Below are positions 53,574 through 63,968 of a stretch of DNA of 64,000 bases, in pieces (positions within the stretch are counted from its first letter, which is position 1; the number at the start of each line of letters is the position of its first letter). This stretch comes from Flavobacteriales bacterium (lineage in GTDB: Bacteria > Bacteroidota > Bacteroidia > Flavobacteriales > CAJXXR01). Where the stretch lies: NCBI GenBank assembly GCA_025210805.1, contig JAOAQX010000026.1, forward strand, positions 1 through 64,000, given 5' to 3'. The position numbers were made by a program, and so were the translations under genes. The notes under the pieces are model-generated. The model was not told the DNA's origin and made no database searches. It was given only the letters and a program-made list of their open reading frames with translations.

Positions 53574-54587
53574 ATGAGAAACAAATTTCAAAAATATCAT
53601 GGAGTTGATTTGAATAATCACTCATTTTTGATAACAGGTGGTGCAGGTTTCATAGGGTCTAATCTCGTGGAATACCTGCTACAGTTTGGAGCTAAAAAAG
53701 TGCGAGTTTTAGATAACCTCTCAAATGGTTACTACAAGAATATTGAAGAATTTGAAAAATATCCAAATTTCGAATTCATTCAAGGTGACATCAGAGACTA
53801 CTCAACTTGTCAAAAAGCTGTAAAAGGAATTGATTTTGTCTCTCACCAAGCAGCCCTAGGTTCTGTACCTAGATCTATCAATGATCCGATTACTTCCAAT
53901 GAGGTAAATGTCTCTGGATTTCTAAACGTCCTAGAAGCGGCTAAAAACGAAGGGATTATCAAAATGGTTTATGCTGCGAGTTCTTCTACTTACGGCGATT
54001 CCAAATCACTTCCTAAAGTGGAAGACAAAATTGGTAAACCACTTTCTCCTTATGCCGTTACTAAATATGTAAACGAACTGTATGGCGATGTATACGCTAA
54101 TGTCTATGGCTTTGCCACAGTGGGTTTAAGATATTTTAATGTCTTTGGACCCAAACAAGATTCAAATGGTGCTTATGCTGCCGTAATACCCTTGTTTATG
54201 GATGCAATGATCGAAAAGAGAGCTCCAACAATCAACGGTGATGGCGGGCAAACAAGAGACTTTACTTTTGTTGATAATGCAGTACAAGCAAATATCAAAG
54301 CACTCTTGAATGCACAAAATGTTAAAACACATGAGGTATGTAATATTGCCTTTGGAGAAAGAACTTCTCTGCTTCAATTATGGGAAATGATTCAAGAGGC
54401 CGACGGAAACACTCTTGATGCAGTTCATGGCCCAGATAGAGCTGGTGATATCCGAGATTCCTTGGCAGATATCTCAAAAGCAAAAAAATTAATAGGCTAT
54501 GATCCCGGTTTTTCTATGGCTCAAGGTCTTTCAAATACTTACAACTGGTTCAAAAACAATTTAGAATTTATCAAACAAAATGGCTAA
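53574..54587 (+). CDS. UDP-N-acetylglucosamine 4-epimerase-like SDR (WbpP/TviC type)
   Basis: A 337-residue extended SDR. The NAD loop is TGGAGFIGSNLVE and the catalytic YxxxK is in SPYAVTKYVNELYG. The stretch HQAALGSVPRSINDP and the GPKQDSNGAYAAVIPLFMDAM segment are typical of WbpP/TviC-type UDP-GlcNAc(A) 4-epimerases. It probably supplies UDP-GalNAc or the uronic form to the polysaccharide. It overlaps rfbB by 8 bases. Confidence 0.85.
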   Translation: MRNKFQKYHGVDLNNHSFLITGGAGFIGSNLVEYLLQFGAKKVRVLDNLSNGYYKNIEEFEKYPNFEFIQGDIRDYSTCQKAVKGIDFVSHQAALGSVPRSINDPITSNEVNVSGFLNVLEAAKNEGIIKMVYAASSSTYGDSKSLPKVEDKIGKPLSPYAVTKYVNELYGDVYANVYGFATVGLRYFNVFGPKQDSNGAYAAVIPLFMDAMIEKRAPTINGDGGQTRDFTFVDNAVQANIKALLNAQNVKTHEVCNIAFGERTSLLQLWEMIQEADGNTLDAVHGPDRAGDIRDSLADISKAKKLIGYDPGFSMAQGLSNTYNWFKNNLEFIKQNG

Positions 54588-55632
54588 AAATATCTTAGTA
54601 ACAGGTGGAGCTGGTTTTATAGGCTCACACGTTATACGATTAATGGTAAATAAATACCCTAATTACAATATTTATAATTTGGATCTATTAACCTATTGCG
54701 GAAATCTCGAAAATCTTAAAGATATCGAGGATAAACCTAATTATCACTTTATTAAAGCAGATATCAATGATGGAGCTTTAATGATGAAAATTTTTGAAGA
54801 AAAAAATATCGATTCTGTAATCCATTTGGCTGCAGAATCTCATGTGGATAGATCAATCACTGATCCCTTGGCTTTTGTTAAAACCAATGTTATTGGAACT
54901 GTCAACTTACTTGAAGCTGCTAAAAAACATTGGGCAGGAAATTGGGATGGTAAAAGATTCTATCACGTTTCCACAGATGAAGTATTCGGTTCTTTGGGTG
55001 AAACAGGATTCTTTTTAGAAACCACACCTTACGACCCACAATCGCCTTATTCAGCGTCCAAAGCAAGTTCTGATCACTTTGTAAGAGCTTATGGTAACAC
55101 ATATGGAATGCCATTTGTGATTTCAAATTGCTCCAATAACTACGGACAAAATCAGTTTCCGGAAAAATTGATTCCATTGTTTATTCACAATATCAAAAAC
55201 AATAAAAATCTTCCTGTTTATGGAGATGGAAAATATACCAGAGATTGGTTATACGTGGTAGACCATGCAAGAGCTATTGACACCATTTTCCATAAAGCAG
55301 AAAACAAAAAAGAATACAATATTGGTGGTTTTAACGAATGGACTAATATTGACTTGATAAAGTTACTTTGTTCTATCATGGACAAAAAACTTGATAGAAC
55401 CTCTGGTTCATCAGAAGGATTGATTACTTATGTAAAAGATCGTCCAGGACATGACAAACGCTATGCTATTGATGCTACTTTGTTGAAAAACGAACTAGCT
55501 TGGGAACCATCTCTTCAGTTTGCCGAAGGATTAGAAATTACCATTGACTGGTACCTCAATAATGAAGAATGGTTAAACAATGTAACCTCAGGATCTTATC
55601 AAGATTATTATAAAACTCAATACCAACATTAG
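54580..55632 (+). CDS. rfbB: dTDP-glucose 4,6-dehydratase
   Basis: A 350-residue SDR that converts dTDP-glucose to dTDP-4-keto-6-deoxyglucose. Motifs: TGGAGFIGSHVIRL, HLAAESHVDRSITDP, HVSTDEVFGSLGETGFF with the catalytic Thr-Asp-Glu, and SPYSASKASSDHFVRAYG with YxxxK. Length is normal. It starts inside the end of the epimerase gene and is followed by rfbA after 6 bases. No rfbC or rfbD is present, so the product is not headed to rhamnose here. Confidence 0.96.
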   Translation: MAKNILVTGGAGFIGSHVIRLMVNKYPNYNIYNLDLLTYCGNLENLKDIEDKPNYHFIKADINDGALMMKIFEEKNIDSVIHLAAESHVDRSITDPLAFVKTNVIGTVNLLEAAKKHWAGNWDGKRFYHVSTDEVFGSLGETGFFLETTPYDPQSPYSASKASSDHFVRAYGNTYGMPFVISNCSNNYGQNQFPEKLIPLFIHNIKNNKNLPVYGDGKYTRDWLYVVDHARAIDTIFHKAENKKEYNIGGFNEWTNIDLIKLLCSIMDKKLDRTSGSSEGLITYVKDRPGHDKRYAIDATLLKNELAWEPSLQFAEGLEITIDWYLNNEEWLNNVTSGSYQDYYKTQYQH

Positions 55633-55638
55633 AATATT

Positions 55639-56502
55639 ATGAAAGGAATTATATTAGCAGGAGGATCGGGTACTCGATTACACCCACTTACTTTAGCTGC
55701 AAGTAAACAGCTATTACCAGTTTATGATAAGCCAATGATCTATTACCCGCTATCGATTTTAATGTTAGCAGGAATTCGAGAAATTCTTATCATTACTACT
55801 CCACATGATCAAGAAGCTTTTAAAAGACTTTTGGGAGATGGTTCTGAGTTAGGATGTAGATTTGAGTATATAGTTCAAGAAGTGCCAAATGGTCTTGCTC
55901 AAGCCTTTGTACTAGGGGAAGAATTTATTGGCGATGATGGAGCAGCTCTTGTTCTAGGTGATAATATTTTTTATGGATCGGGAATGGGTAATCTTTTGAG
56001 ATCAAAAGTAAACCTTGATGGTGCTTGTGTTTTTGCTTACCGAGTAAATGATCCTGAAAGATATGGAGTAGTTGAATTTGATGAAGCTGGAAAAGTCCTC
56101 TCTTTAGAGGAAAAACCAGAAAATCCAAAATCAAACTATGCAGTCCCAGGTTTGTATTTCTATGACAATGATGTTGTAGAAATTGCAAAAAACATCAAAC
56201 CTTCTGCAAGAGGTGAATACGAAATTACTGATGTAAACATTGAGTATCTCAAAAGAAAAAAACTACAAGTAGGAATTCTTGACAGAGGAACCGCTTGGCT
56301 TGATACAGGTACTTTTCCTTCTTTAATGCAAGCAGGTCAATTTGTACAAGTTATTGAAGAAAGACAAGGATTCAAAATTGGATGTATTGAAGAAATAGCC
56401 TTCCGTCAAGGATTTATTGACGAAAAACAATTACTTGTTCTTGCAGAAAAGTACAAGAAAAGTGGTTACGGTGAATACCTTAGAAAACTAACAGAGCTTT
56501 AA
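55639..56502 (+). CDS. rfbA: Glucose-1-phosphate thymidylyltransferase
   Basis: A 287-residue nucleotidyltransferase that makes dTDP-glucose from dTTP and glucose-1-phosphate. It shows the G-rich loop [71 protein letters not shown] and [10 protein letters not shown]. Family length is normal. It supplies the substrate of the adjacent rfbB product. The next gene shares one base with its stop. Confidence 0.96.
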   Translation: MKGIILAGGSGTRLHPLTLAASKQLLPVYDKPMIYYPLSILMLAGIREILIITTPHDQEAFKRLLGDGSELGCRFEYIVQEVPNGLAQAFVLGEEFIGDDGAALVLGDNIFYGSGMGNLLRSKVNLDGACVFAYRVNDPERYGVVEFDEAGKVLSLEEKPENPKSNYAVPGLYFYDNDVVEIAKNIKPSARGEYEITDVNIEYLKRKKLQVGILDRGTAWLDTGTFPSLMQAGQFVQVIEERQGFKIGCIEEIAFRQGFIDEKQLLVLAEKYKKSGYGEYLRKLTEL

Positions 56503-56915
56503 TGTTTTCTGTTCAAGATACCAAAATAATTGATTTACCAAAAAAGATAGATCCGAGAGGAAATCTATCTTTTTTGGAATCTAAGGAACATATTCCCTTT
56601 GAAATAAAAAGGGTTTATTGGATCTATGATGTTCCCGGTGGTGAGGAAAGAGGTGGACATGCATTTAAGGAGCAACTAGAATTTATCATTGTTCTTTCAG
56701 GAAGTTTAGATGTGGTAGTTTTTGATGGAAATGAAGAGAAACGATACCACCTAAACCGATCTTATTACGGCTTATTTATTCCCAAAGGAATCTGGAGAAG
56801 AATGGAAAATTTCTCTACCAATTCTTTAGTCGTTTGCTTAGCAAGTACTGCTTTTGACACTTCTGACTATATCAGAAACAAACAAGACTATTTAAGATTC
56901 AAAAATGAAAGGTAG
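56502..56915 (+). CDS. WxcM/FdtA-like cupin, putative dTDP-hexose 3,4-ketoisomerase (copy 1)
   Basis: A 137-residue cupin of the FdtA/QdtA family, which isomerises dTDP-4-keto-6-deoxyglucose to the 3-keto sugar. The family frame is clear (KIDPRGNLSFLESKEHIPFEIKRVYWIYDVPGGEERGGHAFKE, then IIVLSGSLDVVVFDG). The His-x-His pair expected in the GxHAH segment reads GGHAF, so the second His is Phe. Activity may be reduced or changed. It overlaps rfbA by one base and the second copy by 11. Confidence 0.82.
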   Translation: MFSVQDTKIIDLPKKIDPRGNLSFLESKEHIPFEIKRVYWIYDVPGGEERGGHAFKEQLEFIIVLSGSLDVVVFDGNEEKRYHLNRSYYGLFIPKGIWRRMENFSTNSLVVCLASTAFDTSDYIRNKQDYLRFKNER

Positions 56916-57327
56916 AACCAACACCATACACCATTGTAAAAAAATCACCTTACCTAAGGTGAATAATCCAGCAGGAAATCTTACTTCTATCCAAGAGAAT
57001 CAAGAAGTCCCCTTCCCTATCGAAAGAATCTATTACCTTTATGACATCCCTGGCGGGGAAGAAAGAGGTGCTCACGGACACAAGGAACTTCAACAATTAC
57101 TTGTGGCTGCCTCAGGAGCTTTTGAAGTGGTACTTTTTGACGGAAAAGAACAGAAATCTGTTTACCTCAACAGACCCTATGAAGGTTTACTCATAGAACC
57201 AGGTATGTGGAGAGAACTCAAAAATTTCTCATCAGGTTCTGTCTGTTTAGTTTTGGCTTCACTAAAATATGATGAAAAAGATTATATCCGAGACTATCAG
57301 GAATTTTTAGATTTTAAAGACTTATAA
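56905..57327 (+). CDS. WxcM/FdtA-like cupin, putative dTDP-hexose 3,4-ketoisomerase (copy 2)
   Basis: A 140-residue paralogue of the preceding gene. Here the active-site segment is ERGAHGHKELQQLL, with both His residues, so this is the copy more likely to be catalytic. Other family features are VNNPAGNLTSIQENQEVPFPIERIYYLYDIPGGEERG and YEGLLIEPGMWREL. It lies 30 bases before the aminotransferase gene. Whether the two cupins act together or on different sugars cannot be told from sequence. Confidence 0.85.
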   Translation: MKGRTNTIHHCKKITLPKVNNPAGNLTSIQENQEVPFPIERIYYLYDIPGGEERGAHGHKELQQLLVAASGAFEVVLFDGKEQKSVYLNRPYEGLLIEPGMWRELKNFSSGSVCLVLASLKYDEKDYIRDYQEFLDFKDL

Positions 57328-57357
57328 CTATCTTACTCTCTCAAAGCATAAAAAATT

Positions 57358-58461
57358 ATGATCAAATTTTTAGACATTAAAAAAATAAACGACCGGCAAG
57401 AAAAAGAAATCAGCCAAGCCATCCAAAGGGTTTTAGATTCAGGATGGTATGTTTTAGGAAATGAAGTAGCTTCATTCGAAAGAGAATTTGCTGAATTTCA
57501 TGGCGTAAAATATGCTTTGGCAACTTCCAATGGTTTAGATGCACTAAAAATTATCATAAGAGCTTATATAGAAAAAGGAATTTTTCAAGAAGGTGACGAA
57601 ATACTCGTACCTGCCAATACTTTTATCGCTTCTGTATTAGCGATATCTGATGCCAAACTAAAACCTGTTTTAGTAGATATTTCTGAGAAAGACTATTTGA
57701 TTGATTCATCAAAAATTGAAGCTAAAATAAGCTCAAAAACCAAAGGAATTATGAATGTTCATTTATATGGACAAATCTCCTATAATGAAAAGTTAGATCA
57801 AATCATTCAAAAACATCAACTCATCCACATTGAAGATAATGCTCAAGCTATTGGAGCGAATCTCAACGGAAAAAAATCTGGAAATATTGGGCATGCAGCG
57901 GCCGTAAGCTTCTACCCAGGGAAAAACCTTGGAGCTTTGGGTGATGCTGGGGCTATTTTAACCAATGACGAAGCGCTTTATAGAATAGGAAAAAGCCTCG
58001 CAAACTATGGCTCAGAGAAAAAATATAGTCATGATTATCAAGGCTTCAACAACCGAATGGACGAAATACAAGCTGCCGTACTTAGAGTAAAATTGCCTAA
58101 AATCAATCAAGACAATCAAAAAAGGCAAGCCATAGCCAAAAAATTTGTGGAAGGAATTTCGAATCCAAAAATCGAACTTCCAAAAATCCCAACAGATCCG
58201 TCAAAACACGTTTGGCATCTATTTGTTGTTCGATGTAAAGAAAGACAAAAATTACAAGAATATTTACAAGAAAACGGAATTCAAAGCTTGATTCACTATC
58301 CTATTCCAGTGCATCAGCAAAAATCCTATCAAAGCCTTTTTGAAGGAGAAAAATATCCTATTACAGAACAACTCTCTGAAGAGATTCTCTCCATTCCCAT
58401 TAGTCCTGTTTTAGAAGATTCTGAGGTTGAAAAAATCATTAACGCACTCAACAAGTTCTAG
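57358..58461 (+). CDS. DegT/DnrJ/EryC1/StrS aminotransferase (FdtB/QdtB-like)
   Basis: A 367-residue PLP enzyme of the sugar aminotransferase family. Signatures: DSGWYVLGNEVASFEREFAEFHGVKYALATSNGLDAL, VPANTFIASVLAISDAKLKPVLVDI, HIEDNAQAIGA with the cofactor Asp, and the Schiff-base Lys in FYPGKNLGALGDAGAIL. With FdtA-type isomerases it would form dTDP-3-amino-3,6-dideoxy-galactose or -glucose. No acyltransferase follows, so N-acylation may be done elsewhere. Confidence 0.92.
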   Translation: MIKFLDIKKINDRQEKEISQAIQRVLDSGWYVLGNEVASFEREFAEFHGVKYALATSNGLDALKIIIRAYIEKGIFQEGDEILVPANTFIASVLAISDAKLKPVLVDISEKDYLIDSSKIEAKISSKTKGIMNVHLYGQISYNEKLDQIIQKHQLIHIEDNAQAIGANLNGKKSGNIGHAAAVSFYPGKNLGALGDAGAILTNDEALYRIGKSLANYGSEKKYSHDYQGFNNRMDEIQAAVLRVKLPKINQDNQKRQAIAKKFVEGISNPKIELPKIPTDPSKHVWHLFVVRCKERQKLQEYLQENGIQSLIHYPIPVHQQKSYQSLFEGEKYPITEQLSEEILSIPISPVLEDSEVEKIINALNKF

Positions 58462-58464
58462 AAC

Positions 58465-59610
58465 ATGCATATTTTATTGGTTTCTCACGAATTTGCCCAC
58501 CCACAACTTGAAAGAGCTGGAGGAATAGGGAATTTCTTGGCAGATTATGCCCAAAGATTGGTTTTTGAAGGTCACCAAGTAACAGTTATAGGTTATAATA
58601 AAATTGCCCTTGATGAAACTTGGAATGGTGTCCAACTCAAATTTTTCAAAAGTCAGTTTAGTGGATTTTACCAACAACTGGCAAGGCTTTTTCATAAATT
58701 CAATTACAGTAAAGGGCTTATTCCTTTTTATGCAAAAGACCGCTATTTCTTGGCTAGAAAAGTAAAAGATTTCGTTGAAAAAAATCATGTAGATATTATA
58801 GAAGTAAACGATTATCTAGGCGATGGAGCTTTTATTGAGGTAGAAATTCCATTGGTTATGAGAACTCATGGATCTTACAGAATGCTTAAGCATGAAGTAG
58901 GACTTAGAAACAATGATGCTTTTGAGTATTTTGAACAAGAACAGATTAAAAAAGTAAATGCCGTTTGTTCTGTTTCTCATTTTAGTGCCGAAAAATTTTG
59001 CAAATATTTTGATTATCCAAAAGATCAAGTAGCCATTATTCACAATGGAGTTGATATTCCCGCTGAAAATCAAAAAAGCAGCCAAACAGACTCCTTATCT
59101 GTTTTCTATTTTGGAACTTTTTCCCATGCTAAAGGAAGCGACCGTTTGGCAGAAATAATAGAACAGTCTAAAGATCTACCCATACATTTTACACTTGCGG
59201 GAAAACCAGAATCGGCATTCAAAAACTTTATAGAAGAAAAAATAAGCACAGAAGCCAAAAAGAATATCAACTTTTTAGGGTATATCAATCATGATCAACT
59301 AGAAACAGAACTTCAAAAAAGCCAAGTAGTACTTTTTCCCTCCCGCTTAGAGAACTTTAGTATTGCCCTTTTGGAAGCCATGATTTATAAAAATATTTGT
59401 ATTGGTTGGGATATCCCATCTTTCAAAGAAGTAATCATTTCTGGAGAAAATGGTTTTTTAGTAGATTCTGTAGAAGATTGTATTTCACTTTTGAAAGATT
59501 ATCAAAAACACCAAGAAATTGGACAAAAAGCTAGAGAAACAGTAGTAAAGAACTATTCAAAAAGTAAAATGATTGAAAAGAGTATACAGTTCTATATTTC
59601 AAAGCTATAG
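58465..59610 (+). CDS. Glycosyltransferase family 4 (GT-B)
   Basis: A 381-residue GT-B enzyme. It opens LLVSHEFAHPQLERAGGIGNFLADYA, a typical GT4 N-terminus. The donor site has FYFGTFSHAKGSDRLAEI and FPSRLENFSIALLEAM, with the E-x7-E motif. It follows the aminotransferase gene after 3 bases and probably adds a sugar, perhaps the amino-deoxyhexose, to the repeat unit. Linkage is not predictable. Confidence 0.88.
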   Translation: MHILLVSHEFAHPQLERAGGIGNFLADYAQRLVFEGHQVTVIGYNKIALDETWNGVQLKFFKSQFSGFYQQLARLFHKFNYSKGLIPFYAKDRYFLARKVKDFVEKNHVDIIEVNDYLGDGAFIEVEIPLVMRTHGSYRMLKHEVGLRNNDAFEYFEQEQIKKVNAVCSVSHFSAEKFCKYFDYPKDQVAIIHNGVDIPAENQKSSQTDSLSVFYFGTFSHAKGSDRLAEIIEQSKDLPIHFTLAGKPESAFKNFIEEKISTEAKKNINFLGYINHDQLETELQKSQVVLFPSRLENFSIALLEAMIYKNICIGWDIPSFKEVIISGENGFLVDSVEDCISLLKDYQKHQEIGQKARETVVKNYSKSKMIEKSIQFYISKL

Positions 59611-59736
59611 AACGGTTTAAAAAAAGCGCGTAAGTTATTCTACACCATCTAAATTTATATCAGATTACTACATTCATCTGTATTGCGTATCTTTCCTGTG
59701 CTAATTGCAAATATCACTTCGAAAAAAGTCTTAAAA

Positions 59737-61203
59737 ATGCTCCAAAAAAACACCACCAAATCTATTACAATTTGGGTTATCACAATCCTTTTGTTGGGAT
59801 ATTTCGGGCATAATTTATGGTTAAATTTTGAAGCACATACTCATGTTCCATTAGATGGCGATTTTGTTTATGTAACACATCCACGAGACAGTTATAAAAA
59901 AATATTGGATCACCCTTTTGGTTTTCCTGCAATCTTTAATGGGGAGGAATACCCAGCTACAAATCGTTATTTTGCACACTATATTTTTAGAGAATATGCA
60001 TTAGGCATGCCACTTTTTCTCCAAAAATGGTTCAGCCCTATCGACTCTATTTATCTCTCAATTGCCATTCTAAAAATATTATCTATTAGCCTCATTATCT
60101 ATCTTCTGTCAGTGATAACGACTGGGAAATTTATGATATTCAATTTTTTTAATGTTTTTTTATATGCGTTCTTCATCTCATTTGTCTTACACGGAAAATA
60201 TTATCATCATTATGGCTTAATTGATTATGCTTCAACCTATGCTTTTAATTATACAACAGGGTTCATTTTTTTACTGATTTATTACCTCCCTATCACTTTT
60301 ATTCTGATTTACAATAAAAACATTAAATATCAGAAACTGTTATACCTTTTTGTTTTCCTTTGGGGAATATTAACCACACTGAGTACCCCATTAAATAGCC
60401 CCTTAATATTAATCATTTCAGGTGTAATACTATTTTATTACTTGATCAAATTGATCGTAAAAAAAGAAAAAATCATTGTGTTTTGTAAAAAGAATTCATT
60501 TCTGATATTTTTTCTTATAACTAGTCTTTTATTCGCTGGGTATTCTATTCTATTAGGCACCTATAATTCTGAAAATATTTGGAGTGAACCCAAACCTTTA
60601 TCAGAAAAATTTGAACTTTTGACGAAAGGAATACACAAAATGCTATTTGGCAAAAGAGAAATGCAAAATTTGTTGATATGGACTTTATTTCTGACACTTC
60701 TATTCTACAAATTTGGATCAAAAGCAAGAAAAAATTTATTCCCTATTCTACTATTCTCTTTAGTCGTTTGTTATATCTTTCTACTCCCATATGGTGGTTA
60801 TAGACCCTATCGTCCTCTGATATTACGAAGAGATACTTTTGCACCCATTTTTTTAACCATCCTACTACTTAATAGCTACTTAGGATATCAACTAATAAAA
60901 ACAAAAAAAAGATTACTCCAATTTATTGTTTATATTGGGCTTATATATAACGCATATTCATTTGAAAGAAAAGATTTTGGACATGTCACTGAGGGAAGTA
61001 ATCAATGTGAAAAAACAGCTTTAAAAACACTTCAAAAAACAACTGAAAAATTTGTTTATTTCCCCGGAGAATGCTCCATACTTGCCTGGGGTTATATAAC
61101 AGAACACGAGAATTCAGAATTAGTAATAAATATGTTAGTTCACTACCAAGTAATTAAAGATCCTGATCTTCGATTTATCAATCACAGAAAAAAAAGAAAT
61201 TAG
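59737..61203 (+). CDS. Multi-span membrane protein of the polysaccharide locus
   Basis: A 488-residue protein with ten or more hydrophobic segments and short polar loops. The first large loop (HVPLDGDFVYVTHPRDSYKKILDHPFG) carries an Asp-rich patch, and the fold could be GT-C-like, but I do not recognise a family. The ATG at 59737 is chosen over a TTG 18 codons upstream because it starts the signal-anchor directly. Its place at the end of the locus suggests a role as a transferase, flippase or polymerase; undecided. Confidence 0.7.
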   Translation: MLQKNTTKSITIWVITILLLGYFGHNLWLNFEAHTHVPLDGDFVYVTHPRDSYKKILDHPFGFPAIFNGEEYPATNRYFAHYIFREYALGMPLFLQKWFSPIDSIYLSIAILKILSISLIIYLLSVITTGKFMIFNFFNVFLYAFFISFVLHGKYYHHYGLIDYASTYAFNYTTGFIFLLIYYLPITFILIYNKNIKYQKLLYLFVFLWGILTTLSTPLNSPLILIISGVILFYYLIKLIVKKEKIIVFCKKNSFLIFFLITSLLFAGYSILLGTYNSENIWSEPKPLSEKFELLTKGIHKMLFGKREMQNLLIWTLFLTLLFYKFGSKARKNLFPILLFSLVVCYIFLLPYGGYRPYRPLILRRDTFAPIFLTILLLNSYLGYQLIKTKKRLLQFIVYIGLIYNAYSFERKDFGHVTEGSNQCEKTALKTLQKTTEKFVYFPGECSILAWGYITEHENSELVINMLVHYQVIKDPDLRFINHRKKRN

Positions 61204-61306
61204 CATTTATAGTACACTACTTACATCATTCTATATTTCAATTTTAGAAAATTGAACGAATAGAATATAATCAAAAAAAATAGACATTTTATTCGAGTAA
61301 AAGTTA

Positions 61307-61314
61307 TACATTTG
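61307..61314 (+). promoter_or_regulatory. Predicted -7 promoter element for rpsO
   Basis: TACATTTG fits TAnnTTTG exactly and lies 46 bases before the ATG at 61361, leaving a leader of about 40 bases in which S15 could bind its own mRNA. Confidence 0.5.
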
Positions 61315-61360
61315 CACAGATTTAATCGTCGCATTACAAACATTGAAAAACAATTTTGCT

Positions 61361-61630
61361 ATGTATTTAACAAAAGAAAAGAAAGCCGAAATCTTCGAAA
61401 AATACGGTAAAGACTCAAAAAACACAGGATCAGCAGAAGGACAAATTGCATTGTTCTCATTCAGAATCTCTCACCTTACAGAGCATTTGAAGCAGAACAG
61501 AAAAGATTACAACACGCAACGTTCGCTAATCCTTTTAGTAGGTAAAAGAAGAAGTTTACTAGACTACTTAAAGAAAAAGGATATCGAAAGATACCGTAAT
61601 ATTGTAAAAGAACTTGGACTAAGACGATAG
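61361..61630 (+). CDS. rpsO: 30S ribosomal protein S15
   Basis: An 89-residue S15, the standard length, when the ATG at 61361 is used rather than the upstream TTG at 61343. It binds 16S rRNA in the platform. Hallmarks are [23 protein letters not shown], HxxDxxxxR-like [27 protein letters not shown] and [14 protein letters not shown]. It is followed by pnp, an order kept in many bacteria. Confidence 0.97.
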   Translation: MYLTKEKKAEIFEKYGKDSKNTGSAEGQIALFSFRISHLTEHLKQNRKDYNTQRSLILLVGKRRSLLDYLKKKDIERYRNIVKELGLRR

Positions 61631-61642
61631 TTTAAGGTAAGA

Positions 61643-61674
61643 TAAAAAGGCAGTTTTCGTAATTGCCTTTTTTT
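61643..61674 (+). terminator. Intrinsic terminator or attenuator between rpsO and pnp
   Basis: AAAAAGGCAGTT and AATTGCCTTTTTT pair with one G-T wobble around TTCGT and end in a T run. It may stop part of the transcription before pnp. Confidence 0.75.
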
Positions 61675-61747
61675 ATTTGTATCAATTTAATATTCCACTC
61701 TCAAAGATCTCTCTCTGGAGAGTAGATGACTAAAAAAAGATGAAAAG

Positions 61748-63943
61748 ATGATGAACGTAAAAGAAAAAACACTTACACTTCCAGATGGAAGAGAGATCAA
61801 AATCGAAACAGGAAAACTAGCACGCCAAGCTCATGGATCTGTAATGGTATCTATGGGTAAAATGAGAATGTTGGCTACAGTAGTTTCCAATCACAGCCCA
61901 AAAGAAGGAATCGACTTCCTACCTTTAACCGTAGATTACCGTGAGAAATTTGCCGCTGATGGTAGATTCCCAGGAGGTTTCTTTAAAAGAGAAGCAAGAC
62001 CTTCTACAAACGAAATCCTTACGATGCGTTTGGTAGATAGAGTTCTTAGACCTCTTTTTCCAAAAAATTATCACCACGAAACGCAAATCATGATTCAACT
62101 TATGAGTCATGACCCAGAAGTAATGCCTGATGCATTTGCAGGATTGGCAGCTTCGGCTTGTTTGGCAGTTTCGGATATTCCATTTAGCGGTCCTATTTCT
62201 GAAGTAAGAGTAGGAAGACTCAATGGTGAATTTGTTATAAACCCTTCACTAGAAGACCTTGAAAATTGTGATATCGACCTTATGGTGGGTGCTTCAAAAG
62301 AAAGCGTAGTGATGGTAGAAGGTGAAATGAAAGAAGTTTCTGAAGATGAAATGATCGAGGCAATTGCTTTCGCTCATGAAGCTATTAAAGCTCAATGTGA
62401 CCTACAGCTAGCTCTTGCAGAAGAAGTGGAATCTGCTTATCCTAAAAGAGAAGTAGCCGTTGTAGAGATCAATGAAGAAATCTATAATAAAGTAAAAGAA
62501 GAAGCTTACCAAAAGCTTTATGATATTGCTAAAAAAGGAACGGCTAAACACGAAAGAAGTGCTGCCTTTGCCTTAATCTTAGACGAAATTCTTGAAGGTC
62601 TTTCTGAAGAAGAAAAAGAAGAAAACGGAGGATTATACAAATCCTACTTCTATAAAATCCAAAAAGACGCTGTTAGAAACTTAGTTCTTGACGAAGGAAT
62701 TCGCCTTGACGGAAGATCTACAACAGACATTCGTCCAATAGCTTGTGAAGTAGATTTATTACCATCTACTCATGGTTCTGGACTATTTACCAGAGGGGAA
62801 ACTCAAGCACTTTCTACTGTAACTTTAGGAACTTCTTTGGATGACAATATCGTAGATGATGTTTCTTTAGTAGGAAAAGAAAAATTCTATTTACACTATA
62901 ATTTCCCACCATTCTCAACAGGAGAAGCAAGACCAATTCGTGGTACTTCAAGAAGAGAAATTGGACATGGAAACCTAGCTCAAAGAGCTTTGAAAGATAT
63001 GATTACGGATGATTGTAAATATACCGTTCGTGTAGTTTCTGAAGTATTAGAATCTAATGGTTCTTCTTCAATGGCTACCGTTTGTTCGGGTACAATGGCA
63101 CTTATGGATGCTGGAGTTCCAATGAAGGCTCCCGTATCAGGAATAGCCATGGGATTAATTACCGATCCTGACACAGGAAAATATGCCGTACTTTCAGATA
63201 TCCTTGGAGACGAAGATTTCTTAGGAGATATGGACTTTAAAGTAACTGGAACGGATAAAGGAATTACCGCTTGTCAAATGGACATAAAAATCCAAGGTTT
63301 GACTTACGAAATTTTGAGTAATGCCCTAAACCAGTCTAAAGAAGGAAGATTGCATATCCTTGGTAAACTTACAGACACCATTGATGCTTCTAGAGATAAC
63401 GTAAAAGATCATGCTCCACAAATGGAGAATATGACCATCAAAAAAGACTTTATTGGTGCTGTTATCGGACCTGGAGGAAAAGTGATTCAAGAACTTCAAG
63501 CAAAAACCGATACAACCATTACGATTACAGAAGATGGTGATTTCGGAAAAATTGAAATTTTGGGTACCAACCCAGAAGGAATGAAAGCTGCAATTGCGAA
63601 GATCGAAGCCATTACTTTTGAACCTAATGTAGGAGATATCTTTGATGCCAAAGTAGTTTCTATCCAAGACTATGGAGCATTTGTAGAAATTGCACCAGGA
63701 ACACAGGGACTTCTTCATATCTCAGAAATTACTTGGGAACGTTTGAAGTCTATGGAAGGTGTTTATAATGAAGGTGACGATGTAAGAGTAAAACTTCTTG
63801 CAATAGATGCAAAAACGAAAAAACTCAAACTTTCGGCTAAAGCACTTCTAGAAAAACCAGAAGGATACGTGGAAAGAGAAAGAAAACCACGCCCTCAAGG
63901 TGATAGAAACAAAAGAAATGATAGAAGAAACGATAAGAAATAA
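61748..63943 (+). CDS. pnp: Polynucleotide phosphorylase
   Basis: A 731-residue 3'-5' exoribonuclease that degrades RNA with phosphate. Two RNase PH domains are complete ([52 protein letters not shown] and [21 protein letters not shown], with [20 protein letters not shown]), followed by KH ([17 protein letters not shown]) and S1 ([33 protein letters not shown]). The C-terminus is a short basic tail. Two adjacent ATG codons (61748 and 61751) are both possible. Confidence 0.97.
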   Translation: MMNVKEKTLTLPDGREIKIETGKLARQAHGSVMVSMGKMRMLATVVSNHSPKEGIDFLPLTVDYREKFAADGRFPGGFFKREARPSTNEILTMRLVDRVLRPLFPKNYHHETQIMIQLMSHDPEVMPDAFAGLAASACLAVSDIPFSGPISEVRVGRLNGEFVINPSLEDLENCDIDLMVGASKESVVMVEGEMKEVSEDEMIEAIAFAHEAIKAQCDLQLALAEEVESAYPKREVAVVEINEEIYNKVKEEAYQKLYDIAKKGTAKHERSAAFALILDEILEGLSEEEKEENGGLYKSYFYKIQKDAVRNLVLDEGIRLDGRSTTDIRPIACEVDLLPSTHGSGLFTRGETQALSTVTLGTSLDDNIVDDVSLVGKEKFYLHYNFPPFSTGEARPIRGTSRREIGHGNLAQRALKDMITDDCKYTVRVVSEVLESNGSSSMATVCSGTMALMDAGVPMKAPVSGIAMGLITDPDTGKYAVLSDILGDEDFLGDMDFKVTGTDKGITACQMDIKIQGLTYEILSNALNQSKEGRLHILGKLTDTIDASRDNVKDHAPQMENMTIKKDFIGAVIGPGGKVIQELQAKTDTTITITEDGDFGKIEILGTNPEGMKAAIAKIEAITFEPNVGDIFDAKVVSIQDYGAFVEIAPGTQGLLHISEITWERLKSMEGVYNEGDDVRVKLLAIDAKTKKLKLSAKALLEKPEGYVERERKPRPQGDRNKRNDRRNDKK

Positions 63944-63968
63944 TCTATAAACTTTTATCTGAAATATC

